Source: Maccoyibacter intestinihominis
GTDB lineage: Bacteria; Bacillota; Clostridia; Lachnospirales; Lachnospiraceae
Direction: 5' to 3'
DNA: 64,000 nucleotides
Assembly (NCBI RefSeq): GCF_040096355.1
Contig: NZ_JBBMEX010000012.1
Coordinates: 1 to 64,000, forward strand
The notes under the pieces: generated by a model
The model's input: the letters and a program-made list of their open reading frames with translations, nothing else
The model's database searches: none
Told to the model about the DNA's origin: nothing
Program-made: the position numbers and the translations under genes
Shown: in pieces, positions 33,621-42,533 of the stretch
Position numbering within the stretch: the first letter of the stretch is position 1
How the letters are laid out: each line of letters begins with the position of its first letter

Positions 33621-34802
33621 TTACTTCTTCATTGCCGTATATGGTCTGTCAATCTGAATAACAGTGTAATATTCTTTTCCAAGTCGCTCCCACACTTCTG
33701 CCTGCACTTTTTCTTTGACTTGTGCATCTGTCATCGGATAGTCAAACGGTACTAGCACATCAAATATCATATTGGTATGTGTCGGTCCTATGACTGTTCT
33801 AAAGTCATGCATGGACACGCTGCCTTCAAAACTCTCTACGATTTCTTTCACTGCTGTCCGCAGCTCATTTGTCTGCTCATCATTCACCACCAGCGGGTCC
33901 ATATGAATGACTGCCTCGCAGTGCAGCTGTTCCTTCAAATCATTTTCTATAATGTCTATCATATCATGTATTTTTAAAATATCTTCATCTGCCGGCACCT
34001 CTGCATGAAGTGAAATCATCACCCGTCCCGGTCCATAATTATGTACTACTAAATCATGAATTCCCAATACCATATCATAGCCATTTACAATTTCTTCAAT
34101 CCGCTCCACAAATTCAGGCTCCGCCGGCTGCCCCAGCAGCGGGTCCAAGGTATCCTTTGCTGCTGAAAATCCCGCATAGAAGATAAACAAGCCTACCAGA
34201 ACTCCACAATAGCCATCCACCTGTAATCCGGTATATTTTGCAACAATTGCTGCAATTAAAACAACTGTTGTTGCAAGTGTATCGCTCAGACTGTCCACTG
34301 CTGTTGCTTTCATTGCTGCGGAATCAATTTTTTTACTGATTTGCTGATTATAAAAATACATATAGATTTTTACTAAAATGGATGCCACTAAGATTCCCAT
34401 TGCCAAAAGGCTGAATTCTACTTCTGTCGGATGTATAATCTTATCCACAGAATTTTTGATCAGCTCAAACGCCATCAACAAAATAACTCCCGAAACAATC
34501 AATCCTGACACATATTCTATTCTCCCATGGCCAAACGGATGATCCGGGTCTGGCTTCGCCCCTGCAAGTTTAAAACCGATCAAAGTCACAAAAGAAGAAC
34601 CTGCATCGGACAGGTTGTTAAACGCATCTGCAGTAATGGAAATGGAACCACTGATCGTTCCTGCTATGAATTTTCCCGCAAACAGGCATATATTTAAAAA
34701 TATCCCCACAATTCCGGTCAACATTCCATATGCCTGCCGGACTTCCGGCGAAGATGTATTCTCCTTATCTTTAATAAATATTCCAGCCAATAATGTTACC
34801 AT
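33621..34802 (-). CDS. cation diffusion facilitator (CDF) metal transporter
   Basis: A 393-residue membrane antiporter. Six membrane segments span about residues 25-215, with metal-site motifs DAFNNLSDAGSS in segment 2 and DSLSDTLATTVV in segment 5, and the HPFGHGRIEYVSG loop. A long cytosolic C-terminal dimerisation domain follows, with RVMISLHAEVPADEDILKIHDMIDIIE. A second segment (about 310-385; FRTVIGPTHTNMIFDVLVPFD) makes it longer than minimal CDF proteins of about 300 residues. Substrate is probably zinc, iron or manganese; it cannot be fixed from sequence. Likely co-transcribed with the small gene 33 bases upstream. Confidence 0.92.
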   Translation of the reverse strand: MVTLLAGIFIKDKENTSSPEVRQAYGMLTGIVGIFLNICLFAGKFIAGTISGSISITADAFNNLSDAGSSFVTLIGFKLAGAKPDPDHPFGHGRIEYVSGLIVSGVILLMAFELIKNSVDKIIHPTEVEFSLLAMGILVASILVKIYMYFYNQQISKKIDSAAMKATAVDSLSDTLATTVVLIAAIVAKYTGLQVDGYCGVLVGLFIFYAGFSAAKDTLDPLLGQPAEPEFVERIEEIVNGYDMVLGIHDLVVHNYGPGRVMISLHAEVPADEDILKIHDMIDIIENDLKEQLHCEAVIHMDPLVVNDEQTNELRTAVKEIVESFEGSVSMHDFRTVIGPTHTNMIFDVLVPFDYPMTDAQVKEKVQAEVWERLGKEYYTVIQIDRPYTAMKK

Positions 34803-34835
34803 GTTTTTTCCTCTTTCTATAATTTTTCTATCATT

Positions 34836-35105
34836 CTATTTAAATTCGCTCAATTTCTGATTCAGCCATTCTATCATCCCGGTTCTTCCCTCCTCCGTAA
34901 ATGGAAATTCCCGTATTTGCTTTTTTTCGTCCTCCGTTTCTTCCCAACAGTATGGCTGCGGATAGACTGCTGCTGACAGAACTGCTTCCTCTTCCTCGTC
35001 TTTTTTTCGGATAAGTCGATAACGCATATTTCCATAGCTGCCGGTAAATGCCCTGTTGTATGTAAAATAATTCAGTTTGTAGATATCGGTATCTTTTATC
35101 TGCAT
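34836..35105 (-). CDS. small hypothetical protein
   Basis: An 89-residue soluble protein: IKDTDIYKLNYFTYNRAFTG, then RYRLIRKKDEEEEAVLSAAVYPQPYCWEET, then FPFTEEGRTGMIEWLNQKL. It has mixed alpha/beta character and no signal or membrane segment. I recognise no named family, though such small GNAT-neighbour-like proteins are common in Lachnospiraceae. It is 33 bases upstream of the CDF transporter gene on the same strand. Confidence 0.65.
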   Translation of the reverse strand: MQIKDTDIYKLNYFTYNRAFTGSYGNMRYRLIRKKDEEEEAVLSAAVYPQPYCWEETEDEKKQIREFPFTEEGRTGMIEWLNQKLSEFK

Positions 35106-35157
35106 GTAGAGCCTCCTTGGATGTTTTTTGTATCGTATGTGTGGGGACGGGTCCGGG

Positions 35158-35520
35158 TTACATCGGTGTTCCCACTTCTATCAGGTTACCATCTAAATCA
35201 TAAAACCGAACTACTTTTTGACCCCAACTGTCTGTCATCAGTTTATTGACGTATTGAACAGGCGGATACAGTCTTTCCAGTTTTTGAACAAATGCCTCTA
35301 TATCGTGTTCCTCAAAATACAGTTCGCAGGAATTGTTTTGGGGAATAATCTCTTTTCCAAGAAAACTCTTCCAGATCTTTTCTTCCTGAAGCACCAGACC
35401 TTCGGTTAGAATCATATTCCCATCATTATCTAATACCACATTTAAGCCAAACAAGTCATGGTAGAACTGCTTTGATTTTTCGATGTCTTTTACAACGATT
35501 AGTACGTTTTTTAGTTTCAT
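35158..35520 (-). CDS. VOC (glyoxalase/bleomycin resistance) family protein
   Basis: A 120-residue single-module vicinal-oxygen-chelate protein. It starts KLKNVLIVVKDIEKSKQFYHDLFGLNVVLD and ends VVRFYDLDGNLIEVGTP, the two halves of the beta-alpha-beta-beta-beta fold. The last Glu of NLIEVG is the usual metal ligand, while the first-position His is replaced (LKNVLIVV), so metal binding may be altered. Substrate unknown. It lies right beside the left edge of the accessory island. Confidence 0.85.
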   Translation of the reverse strand: MKLKNVLIVVKDIEKSKQFYHDLFGLNVVLDNDGNMILTEGLVLQEEKIWKSFLGKEIIPQNNSCELYFEEHDIEAFVQKLERLYPPVQYVNKLMTDSWGQKVVRFYDLDGNLIEVGTPM

Positions 35521-35565
35521 GGATGTTCCTCCGATTTTGTGTTCCTCAATACCTCGTTATCATAC

Positions 35566-35673
35566 CACAAAAAGTCCCATAGACCAAGGTCTATGAGACT
35601 TTTCCATATCATATATTCTTTGATTGTACTAATTCACTGTTGATTCTGATTAGCAAACACCCTGAGCTAACAT
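35566..35673. repeat. gdhA 3'-end direct repeat, left copy (island boundary)
   Basis: This 108-base stretch copies the last codons, stop and terminator of gdhA at 48024-48130, in the same orientation. The first 56 bases (terminator with CATAGACC/GGTCTATG) are identical. About 20 bases then diverge, and the last 31 bases, which encode MLAQGVC and stop, are identical again. Upstream of MLAQGVC the reading frame has KFADTLEVA and no longer matches gdhA. It looks like the displaced original 3' end of gdhA left by insertion. Confidence 0.8.
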
Positions 35674-35928
35674 GGCAACTTCTAAGGTATCCGCAAATTT
35701 ACCGGGGTTTTGAGGTCGTTTGTATATCACGTGTATAGAGTGATTGTCGAACAATTTCGATTAAGACCTATTTTTGAAAATACCATAATATATGCAAACA
35801 ATGCTCATATGAGTAAGAATTCAAAGAGTCGCATAATAATAATTTTCTCAAAATCCACAATTAAATAGCTTGAATTTCTACTATGTAATATTAACAAACG
35901 CTACAGGCGAGGCCTTCTTTACATTCAA

Positions 35929-36519
35929 TTATCCATTTCTCATCTCTATCATCTTGTCAATCTTATTGACTATATATTTTTCAAAATATCTATGTTCAAA
36001 AAATTCCGTAAATCTTTTATCTGTCATAAAACGATATTTTATCCAATTATATAATTCTTCTCTTGATGCTTCTTTAAATGAACTATTCATTCCTGCAACA
36101 ATACCATTTATACTTTTTAACATATGCTCCATATTATCATCCCAATACAGTTCACTCACAATACTTTTAAGCAATTTATTTGGATCACATGCTCCACATT
36201 CCGGAACAGCAAAGTACTTTTCCTTAATATATAAAATACTAAATGCATTGCTTAATTGTATATGATTACATGTAAATCCATAATATTTAGCTATGCTAAT
36301 TATTTGTGTACACCCTAACCCTCTATAGAACATTCTAAGTGGGCTAGTATTATTACAAAGAGTTTTTATAATTGCATCATCATTAATAAGAAAAACAACA
36401 TAATTTTCTGGTATTGCATTTAATACGACATCCAAAAATGGCAATACTTTTATAGGTTGATTTTCTGAAATTGCATTTAACAACTTATATAAATTTTGTC
36501 CACAAGAATGATAAAGTAC
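35929..36519 (-). pseudogene. 5'-truncated ORF next to the nested element, possible tail of the ImmA/IrrE gene
   Basis: An open frame of 196 codons with no ATG near its start and no ribosome site; it begins at the element boundary. The first possible start is a TTG near 36483. The protein is soluble, with FLDVVLNAIPENYVVFLINDDAIIKTL and RGLGCTQIISIAKYYGFTCNH. If the nested element is removed, this frame lies directly after, and in phase with, the ImmA/IrrE gene at 43083-43802, separated only by its TAG stop. So it is either the second half of a longer protein or a separate downstream gene that lost its start. Function unrecognised. Confidence 0.6.
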
Positions 36520-36538
36520 AGTTTACAAGGGACTACAC
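36520..36538 (+). repeat. left inverted terminal repeat of the nested element
   Basis: AGTTTACAAGGGACTACAC. The inverse of 43061-43079 matches at 18 of 19 positions. It is preceded by AC, and AC also follows the right repeat after one G, consistent with a 2-base crossover core of a serine recombinase. Confidence 0.8.
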
Positions 36539-36571
36539 AGAGTAGGTATCTGACGGGAGGGGTTCCGCCCG

Positions 36572-38083
36572 TCAGATTTTCCATGTGATATTCAAGCTGT
36601 CGCTTGTGGCGGCTATGGTGGTAATCATCAAATCCACCACCCGCCGCTTGTCGTCAAAGGATACATTGTCCCATGTGTCGAGGTAGCCAGAAATCTGATT
36701 GACCTGTTCCGGGCTGATGGCTTCCACCGTCAACTCGGCTATCTGCTTCACAAGTTCCTGTTTGCGCCCGTCCAGTTCCGCTATCTTCACATTCACATAG
36801 GAGAGCAGCACATTGTTTGCGCCCGTCAGACTGTCCACCAGCTTTTCAATCTCGCTGTCCACATGGGCAAGATCCACTTGCAGGGCGGCAATTTTCGGGT
36901 TTGCCTTTGCCGCTTTCTCTCTGCCTGTCAGCGTCTTGTAGCTTGCCAGTTTCTTTACCATCTGCTGATAAACAACCGTTTCCAGTTCCGAAGTGATAAT
37001 TTTCCCGCACCCGGCACAGCTTTTATTGTCCAGCCGTTTTGTGCAGCGGAGATATTGCTTCCCCACAGGATTGTTAATGCTCATAAGGGCATACCCGCAG
37101 TTCCCGCACTTGATTTTTCCCGCCAGCCATGTGTGGGTGGCTTTTCGGGCAGACTGGATTTTCATGTTGTTCATCAGCTTCTTGCGGCAGGTCAGCCAGA
37201 TGTCGGAGGGGACAATGCCCTCATGGGGAGCCAGCACCAGCATTTGGCCTTTCAAGTCGTTCTTTTTGCTGGGCTTCACATCCCGCCCCTGATACAGATA
37301 GCAGCCGTTCATGCCTGTAAAATCGGCGGCGTCATTGACAATGACTGTCCCTTGACTTTTGAAAAACTCGTACACATCAAGGTCTGCCTGCACATAGACA
37401 GGATTGCGTAACATCTGCGCCAGCGTGGGGCGTATCAGCTCTTTGCCATGGAACAAAATCCCCTGTTCCGCAAAGTACCGGGTAATGTCCCCATAGGAGG
37501 TAGTGGGCTGGGCGTACATCTCAAACATCAGCCGGATATTTGCCGCTTCATCTGGATTTACCACCAGCTTCTTTGTGTTGATACCATCCATCTTGATTGG
37601 TTCGGTGTGGAAGCCGTAAGGTGCTTTCCCACCCATCTTGAAACCTCGCTGGCTGCGGGAATAGTAAGCGTCCGTTACCCGCTTCTGTATGGTTTCCCTC
37701 TCAAGCTGGGCGAACACAATACAAATATTCAGCATCGCCCGCCCCATCGGGGTGGAGGTATCAAACTTTTCCGTAGAGGACACAAACTCTACATTGTACT
37801 GTTGGAACAGCTCCATCATGTTGGCAAAGTCCAGAATGGAACGGCTGATACGGTCGAGCTTGTAAACCACGACTTTTGCAATTAAGCCCCGCTTGATGTC
37901 CCGCACCAGTTCTTGAAACTTTGGACGGTCTGTGTTCTTGCCGCTGTACCCTTTATCTGTGTATTCCTTGCAGTTACCGCCTTTCAACTCGTATTTGCAA
38001 AATTCAATCTGGCTTTCAATGGAAATGCTGTCCTTTTTGTCTACCGATTGTCTTGCATAGATTGCGTCTATTCGATTGTTCAT
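36572..38083 (-). CDS. large serine recombinase
   Basis: A 503-residue site-specific recombinase. The resolvase catalytic domain (1-145) has the nucleophile Ser13 in YARQSVDK, KLDRISRSILDF and GRAMLNICIVFAQLERE. The recombinase domain follows (about 160-290; GKAPYGFH), then a zinc-ribbon with CGNCGYAL, RCTKRL and CAGCG (about 330-360), and a coiled-coil segment (about 395-450). It should excise and integrate the nested element by cutting at a 2-base core. It lies 34 bases from the left inverted repeat, the usual place for such genes. Confidence 0.95.
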   Translation of the reverse strand: MNNRIDAIYARQSVDKKDSISIESQIEFCKYELKGGNCKEYTDKGYSGKNTDRPKFQELVRDIKRGLIAKVVVYKLDRISRSILDFANMMELFQQYNVEFVSSTEKFDTSTPMGRAMLNICIVFAQLERETIQKRVTDAYYSRSQRGFKMGGKAPYGFHTEPIKMDGINTKKLVVNPDEAANIRLMFEMYAQPTTSYGDITRYFAEQGILFHGKELIRPTLAQMLRNPVYVQADLDVYEFFKSQGTVIVNDAADFTGMNGCYLYQGRDVKPSKKNDLKGQMLVLAPHEGIVPSDIWLTCRKKLMNNMKIQSARKATHTWLAGKIKCGNCGYALMSINNPVGKQYLRCTKRLDNKSCAGCGKIITSELETVVYQQMVKKLASYKTLTGREKAAKANPKIAALQVDLAHVDSEIEKLVDSLTGANNVLLSYVNVKIAELDGRKQELVKQIAELTVEAISPEQVNQISGYLDTWDNVSFDDKRRVVDLMITTIAATSDSLNITWKI

Positions 38084-38177
38084 ATTGTCGCTCCTTTTCT
38101 TAAAAAAGAAACGGAGCTGCTGACAGTTTTATTATACCGCCAGCAGCCCCGCAAATCAACGATGGCTTCGGAAAACC

Positions 38178-38369
38178 TTATGCCCCGGCTTCCTCTCTCT
38201 GCCGTTTGTCGGCATACTTGCGGAACACCTCATAAAGCTGCTGTTCCAGCTCCCGGCGTTTTGCTGCTTCCTGCTCCGGCGTGAACACCGGGGAGAGATT
38301 TTCCAGCGTGATTTCCTTTCCCTGAAAAGTCACGACTTCGGTTTCTTTCTTGTATCTGATATGCTCCAT
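38178..38369 (-). CDS. small charged protein of the mobilizable element
   Basis: A 63-residue protein. The ATG at 38369 follows TGGAGGTACT. It has an N-terminal EHIRYKKETEVVTFQGKEITLENLSPVFTPEQE and a helical, Arg/Glu-rich tail (RRELEQQLYEVFRKYADKRQREE). I have no named family for it. Small proteins of this pattern are common beside relaxase and recombinase genes in gut-Clostridia elements, so an accessory role in excision or transfer is plausible but unproven. Confidence 0.75.
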   Translation of the reverse strand: MEHIRYKKETEVVTFQGKEITLENLSPVFTPEQEAAKRRELEQQLYEVFRKYADKRQREEAGA

Positions 38370-38439
38370 AGTACCTCCATATTTAATTTTCAAAGTGCAG
38401 TGCCGCCATGCTGCGGCGTGAAATGTTTTCTGTCATCAA

Positions 38440-39381
38440 TCACCGTTCCCTTGTGTGCCGCTGCTGCCGTTTCAGTTCTGCCAGCACCTCCGGCGGGATA
38501 CGGTCTACCAGCCGCTGAATGTCTTTCAGCTCGCTTTCCAGCTTTGCCCGTTCCATCGTATCTTTCATCTTGCCTTTTTCGCTGGCTTTGGCTCTGGCTT
38601 CCAACTGTTCATTTTCTGCCAAAAGGTCGCTTATCGTGACCTTGTATTTTTTGAGCTGACCGGAGAAGTTCTCCATCTGCGGAAACCACTTTTTCAGCAG
38701 GGAGAGGGCTTCCTCTTTTTTCTTTCCGGCGTTGAACGGGGTAATATCGCCCAGCGTGGCTTCAATGGCTCTTGCCTGTTTGGAGAGATTGACCGCCTGC
38801 TTGAACAGACGGGTGGGGATATGCTTCCTGCCTGTCTTACTGGCACTTTCCCCACGCTCCAAGTCGGGATATTTCTCCACCATATAAGCGTGAAAATCGT
38901 CCTGCCATTTTGTGAGGTTGGCTCTATTTCCTATAATCTCCTTTGCACACAGGCGGTTGTCCTCTGTCAGCGGAACAAAGACCAAATGTAGGTGGGGTGT
39001 TTTCTCGTCCATGTGTACCACCGCCGACACGATATTTTCTTTTCCTACCCGCCCGATTAAGAAATCAGCCGCCCTCTGGAAAAACGCCTGTATCTCCTTT
39101 GGGGACTTCTTCTTGAAAAACTCCGGGCTGGCGGTTATCAGCGTATCCACAAACCGGGTGCTGTCCCTGCGTGTCCGGCAGCCTGCCTGTTCAATGCGGC
39201 TTTGAATGAAGTGGTAATACCGTCCCTCCGGCTTGACGATATGGAAGTTGTACTTGCTCCGGCTGGTGTCAATATCCGGGTTGCTGGCGTACTGTTCCTT
39301 TTGCCGTTCGTGATGGGCTTCCAGCGGTCTTGCTGGATTGCCCTTGTGTTTTTCAAATCGCAAAATTGCGTGTTGTGCCAT
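38440..39381 (-). CDS. MobA/MobL-family relaxase
   Basis: A 313-residue relaxase. The N-terminal half (1-190) is the MobA/MobL nicking domain: QHAILRFEKHKGNPARPLEAH, then HMDEKTPHLHLVFVPLTEDNRLCAKEI, which holds the HxH metal-binding triad region (HLHLVF). The C-terminal part (200-313) is a coiled coil rich in Lys/Glu. It should nick at an oriT and lead single-strand transfer with a helper conjugation system. An oriT is expected nearby, perhaps in the spacer 39382-39564 upstream of the gene. Confidence 0.92.
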   Translation of the reverse strand: MAQHAILRFEKHKGNPARPLEAHHERQKEQYASNPDIDTSRSKYNFHIVKPEGRYYHFIQSRIEQAGCRTRRDSTRFVDTLITASPEFFKKKSPKEIQAFFQRAADFLIGRVGKENIVSAVVHMDEKTPHLHLVFVPLTEDNRLCAKEIIGNRANLTKWQDDFHAYMVEKYPDLERGESASKTGRKHIPTRLFKQAVNLSKQARAIEATLGDITPFNAGKKKEEALSLLKKWFPQMENFSGQLKKYKVTISDLLAENEQLEARAKASEKGKMKDTMERAKLESELKDIQRLVDRIPPEVLAELKRQQRHTRER

Positions 39382-39564
39382 GAAACTCCTTTCCCCGTTC
39401 CGTTCCTTTCCGGGACTTTTCCACAGGAAAATCCCGCAGAAAATATCTCGGATAGAAAGGGAATGGATAGAATATAAATCAATCTTTTAATCTCTGTATT
39501 TCTATATACCGTCCGGTTTTCGTACTTCAAGAGGATTGATTATCGTACTTGTGGAGTGCGGTTT
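39382..39564. other. spacer upstream of the relaxase, candidate oriT region
   Basis: About 180 bases between relaxase start and RepA_N-type stop. It includes an AT-rich run (about 39460-39510). Location upstream of the mobilization gene fits an origin of transfer, but I cannot point to a nic site. Confidence 0.3.
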
Positions 39565-39960
39565 TCAGTCCTCCGGCGTACCGGAACGGGATTTATTGAA
39601 GTCGGTGTTTAGAACCGCTTCGTAGGATTTTGGGTAAATGCGGTTGGGTTTTCCACAGCCCTGCTTCTGGATCTCCACCAATCCGGCATATTGCAGTTCC
39701 CGCAGGGTGTTCACCGCCTTTTGCCGCCCACAGTGAAGCAGGGCAACAACCTCGCAGATTGGGTAATACAGGAAAATCCGCCCGTACTCGTCCGCCCAGC
39801 CGTTTTTCCGGGACAGGTCTGTCCGGCGCAGGATAAAGGCATACAGTACCTTTGCTTCGTTGGACAGGGGTGTGAATGTGGGGGCTTCAAAAAGGAAATT
39901 CGGAAGCCGGGTAAAGCTGACCGCCTTTTCCGGCTGATGGATATAAATGGTGTTTGTCAT
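39565..39960 (-). CDS. RepA N-terminal-type replication initiator-like protein
   Basis: A 131-residue protein matching the N-terminal domain of RepA_N initiators: FTRLPNFLFEAPTFTPLSNEAKVLYAFILRRTDLSRKNGWADEYGRIFLYYP, followed by a winged-helix part VVALLHCGRQKAVNTLRELQYAGLVEIQKQGCGKPNRIYPK. RepA_N plasmid initiators are usually 250 or more residues, so this is the DNA-binding half only. In integrative elements it may support short-lived replication of the excised circle or act as a regulator. Confidence 0.88.
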   Translation of the reverse strand: MTNTIYIHQPEKAVSFTRLPNFLFEAPTFTPLSNEAKVLYAFILRRTDLSRKNGWADEYGRIFLYYPICEVVALLHCGRQKAVNTLRELQYAGLVEIQKQGCGKPNRIYPKSYEAVLNTDFNKSRSGTPED

Positions 39961-40071
39961 ATCGTGTTTTGTGGACGGTTAGAAGCCTGTTTCCGGGGGC
40001 AGACGGTAGTTTCTATTGCCTGCCCCTGTTCTGTGCTTGCAAAGCCTTGTAAATCAAGGACTTTTCAGCCC

Positions 40072-40485
40072 CTAACTGTCCACACAAGACCTCCTTTTCC
40101 GTTCACTTTCTGTTTTCTGCCGCCTGTGAACTCTGGCGGCGCAGTCGGGGCAGTATTTAGCCCGGTTGGATTTGGGGACGAACACACCGCCGCAGACCGC
40201 ACAGCGTTTCAAGTCCCTGCCCCGGTAAATCTCCGCTTCCAGCGTCCCGGCAAGCGGCAAGACCGCCCACCGAAACCACTTGCAGCAGACCGAGAAAGAA
40301 ATGGTCTGGGGGCAGGCGCAGGTGTCCCCATCGTCAAGGAGCATACAGTTCCCGTCCTCATAGTTGCAGCACTCCCGGCGGATCAGGGCGTTTGCCTGTT
40401 TCCTCTGTGCCGGTGTCATGCGGTAAAGGGAACCGTCCGGCTTGCGCTCTATGGGCGGCAGTCGTTTATATGGGTTCTCTTTCAT
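40072..40485 (-). CDS. cysteine-rich VLP-type protein of mobile elements
   Basis: A 137-residue protein. The ATG at 40485 follows TGGAGGGAACAC and fits better than the ATG at 40650, which has no ribosome site. It starts KENPYKRLPPIERKPDGSLYRMTPAQRKQANALIRRECCNYEDGNC. Twelve or so cysteines follow in CLLLDDGDTCACPQ-like, VCCKWF and zinc-ribbon patterns (CAVCGGVFVPKSNRAKYCPDC), so it should bind zinc. Such proteins are regular passengers of Clostridia mobilizable elements. The molecular role is unknown. Confidence 0.85.
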   Translation of the reverse strand: MKENPYKRLPPIERKPDGSLYRMTPAQRKQANALIRRECCNYEDGNCMLLDDGDTCACPQTISFSVCCKWFRWAVLPLAGTLEAEIYRGRDLKRCAVCGGVFVPKSNRAKYCPDCAARVHRRQKTESERKRRSCVDS

Positions 40486-40835
40486 GTGTTCCCTCCATTT
40501 CTCCTTAGCCGTTCTTCCCGAAAAGGCTTCCTGCCCCATTCCTGCGGCGTGTTCCGGCGTTGGCACGCTCCCCGGACTTCGGGACATTTTGTCCCGAAGT
40601 GGCTCGTTGCAGTGCTTCCCCTGCCGGGGTATTCCTTTTCGGACGGTCATTCATTTTTCAAGGTGCAGTTCATCGATGAACTACCCTAAGTCTACACCTA
40701 AAAGACCGCCCGCCCCGTATATCCATAAGGTCGGAAATCAGCACCAAAAACTCTCTATTTCCACGCTCTCGGAATTATGGTAGAATAGAAAAAACGGAAC
40801 AAGAAATAGGAAATGATAGAGGTGAACTGAAAAAT
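40486..40835. other. intergenic region with a palindrome and divergent promoters
   Basis: About 350 bases between the Cys-rich gene and the plus-strand cargo gene. It holds the perfect palindrome at 40576-40600. A -10-like TAGAAT lies near 40782. The composition changes from GC-rich to AT-rich near 40660, which marks the edge between element core and cargo. Confidence 0.5.
40576..40600. promoter_or_regulatory. palindrome with GGGACA/TGTCCC half-sites, candidate operator 1
   Basis: ACTTCGGGACA, loop TTT, TGTCCCGAAGT. The 15-base core GGGACATTTTGTCCC recurs with one change at 42717-42731. The two sites bracket the XRE regulator and the two cargo genes. Confidence 0.45.
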
Positions 40836-41276
40836 ATGGCATGGTTAAATTTAAATAGTTATGAAAGACAAGAATATGTGGAATTGAGATTGAATGCACC
40901 AAAAGCCGAAAAAATATTATTAGAATTCAATCCGCTAAAAATCTCTGATACGCCTGATTGGAACCCTGCGTGGGAAGAATGGCATTGTTATAGAAATCCT
41001 TTAAGGATTTATCAGCAGGATTATGAGATTTTAGTTGATTATTTCAACAAAATATATCCTATTAAGGATACATTTGATGGAACACTTGAGCAGGAATTTA
41101 GTGTCTGTTTTGATAATTGGATAGGGAAAAATGATTGGATAAAAATTATTTTCGAAATAGAAAAAGACTTAAACGGTGTTTTGGATGGAGAAAGAATTTT
41201 TTTGACAGGCTTTCTTGAATGGTTAAAAGAAGCACTCAAATATTCATCTATCATCGTAGTTGAGGGAAATTTATAA
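40836..41276 (+). CDS. AT-rich cargo gene, small acidic protein
   Basis: A 146-residue soluble, acidic protein. It starts AWLNLNSYERQEYVELRLNAPKAEKILLEF, continues WEEWHCYRNPLRIYQQDYEILVDYFNKIY, and ends DWIKIIFEIEKDLNGVLDGERIFLTGFLEWLKEALKYSSIIVVEGNL. It has the size, charge and helix pattern of polymorphic-toxin immunity proteins or small antitoxins, though I cannot assign a family. It is much richer in A+T than the relaxase and recombinase, which implies that it was acquired later. No toxin partner is adjacent. Confidence 0.7.
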   Translation: MAWLNLNSYERQEYVELRLNAPKAEKILLEFNPLKISDTPDWNPAWEEWHCYRNPLRIYQQDYEILVDYFNKIYPIKDTFDGTLEQEFSVCFDNWIGKNDWIKIIFEIEKDLNGVLDGERIFLTGFLEWLKEALKYSSIIVVEGNL

Positions 41277-41315
41277 ATACATACAGAGTTTCTTAAGCAT
41301 GGGAGGAGGGAGCGC

Positions 41316-42116
41316 ATGGAACTATCCATACAAGAACGATTGAAAGACCTGCGTGTGGAGCGTGGGCTGACGCTGGAACAGCTTGCGGAGCAGACGCACC
41401 TCTCCAAGTCTGCGTTGGGCAGTTATGAAGGAGATAATTTCAAGGACATCAGCCATTATGCCCTTATTGAGTTGGCAAAGTTTTATGAAGTGACTGTTGA
41501 TTATCTGCTGGGGCGTTCTCAAACAAAAAATCACCCAAACGCCGATCTCGCAGACCTGCGTTTGAGTGATGATATGATTGAACTATTGAAAAGCGGGCTG
41601 TTAGATAATCCCCTCTTGTGCGAGCTGGCAACGCACCCGGATTTTCCCCGGCTCATGGCCGACCTTGAAATCTATGTGAACGGCGTAGCCACAAAGCAGG
41701 TACAGGGCGCAAACGCCATCGTGGACGCAGTGATCGCAAGGATTATGAAACAGCACAATCCCGGCTTGACCGACCCGCAGTTACGGCAGCTTATTGCCGC
41801 CCACATTGATGATGACAGCTTTTGCCGCTATGTGATACAGCAGGACATAAACAAGATAGCCCTCGACCTGCGGGAAGCCCATAAGGACGATTTTTTCAGC
41901 GTCCCGGAGGACAATCCTCTGGAAGATTTTTTGCAAGCCGCCGAGGAAACCGCCAGCCCAGACAGCGACCCGGAGCAAGCAGCTTTGGCGTTTATCTGTA
42001 AGCGGCTCAAATTGAATTTGAAAAAGCTGTCCGAGGAAGAAAAGAAGTGGCTGAAAAAGATTGCACAGAAGTCGGACTTGCTGAAAAATCCAACCCCACA
42101 GCGGGGGAGAAAGTAA
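41316..42116 (+). CDS. XRE-family helix-turn-helix regulator
   Basis: A 266-residue protein. The N-terminal Cro/CI helix-turn-helix (about 5-65) is SIQERLKDLRVERGLTLEQLAEQTHLSKSALGSYEGD, followed by ISHYALIELAKFYEVTVDYLLGRS. A longer, helical C-terminal part (70-266) has no recognised domain and ends with a basic stretch (KNPTPQRGRK). GGGAGG precedes the ATG. In such elements this gene usually controls excision or transfer genes. It is GC-rich like the element core, unlike the two genes beside it. Confidence 0.9.
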   Translation: MELSIQERLKDLRVERGLTLEQLAEQTHLSKSALGSYEGDNFKDISHYALIELAKFYEVTVDYLLGRSQTKNHPNADLADLRLSDDMIELLKSGLLDNPLLCELATHPDFPRLMADLEIYVNGVATKQVQGANAIVDAVIARIMKQHNPGLTDPQLRQLIAAHIDDDSFCRYVIQQDINKIALDLREAHKDDFFSVPEDNPLEDFLQAAEETASPDSDPEQAALAFICKRLKLNLKKLSEEEKKWLKKIAQKSDLLKNPTPQRGRK

Positions 42117-42160
42117 GAGAGCGACAAATCACAATTTAGGCTTGGAGAGGAATCCTTCAA

Positions 42161-42505
42161 ATGAAAGAAAAAATAAATGGATTTTTAATAGAAAATGCTA
42201 TTTCTATTTTTGCTGTAGGAGATACAGTTGAAAATATATTTCAGTTACATTATGGAGTAACAAAATGCAGTTCAAATGATTTATTCAAGCAACTGATAGA
42301 ATATGGAAGTGTAGCCACATTGAATGAGTTTTGTGAAGGTCAATTAATGCCTCAAATTTTTTCGCAAGGAAAAACAAAAGCAATATTATGCAAACCAACT
42401 AAAAATAAGATAGTAATATTATTCTTGGAATCTGAATTAAATGCTAAAGAAAATTATACGAAAGCAATAGACCTTGATTTGAAAGTTAAAACACTATTTG
42501 AATGA
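42161..42505 (+). CDS. AT-rich cargo gene, small hypothetical protein
   Basis: A 114-residue soluble protein: KEKINGFLIENAISIFAVGDTVENIFQLHYGVTK, then SSNDLFKQLIEYGSVATLNEFCEGQLMPQIFSQGKTKAIL, then CKPTKNKIVILFLESELNAKENYTKAIDLDLKVKTLFE. It is predicted alpha/beta. I recognise no family. Low GC compared with the XRE gene just upstream. GGAGAGGAA lies before the ATG. It may be an orphan immunity or antitoxin-like passenger, which is only inference. Confidence 0.65.
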   Translation: MKEKINGFLIENAISIFAVGDTVENIFQLHYGVTKCSSNDLFKQLIEYGSVATLNEFCEGQLMPQIFSQGKTKAILCKPTKNKIVILFLESELNAKENYTKAIDLDLKVKTLFE

Positions 42506-42533
42506 TTTAAAACTATAAATTTATCGAGGAGAT

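Noticed and set aside
38440..40690. Long antisense frames opposite the relaxase, recombinase and Rep genes
   Set aside because: GC-rich coding DNA often leaves the opposite strand open; the sense genes have domains and ribosome sites, while these do not.
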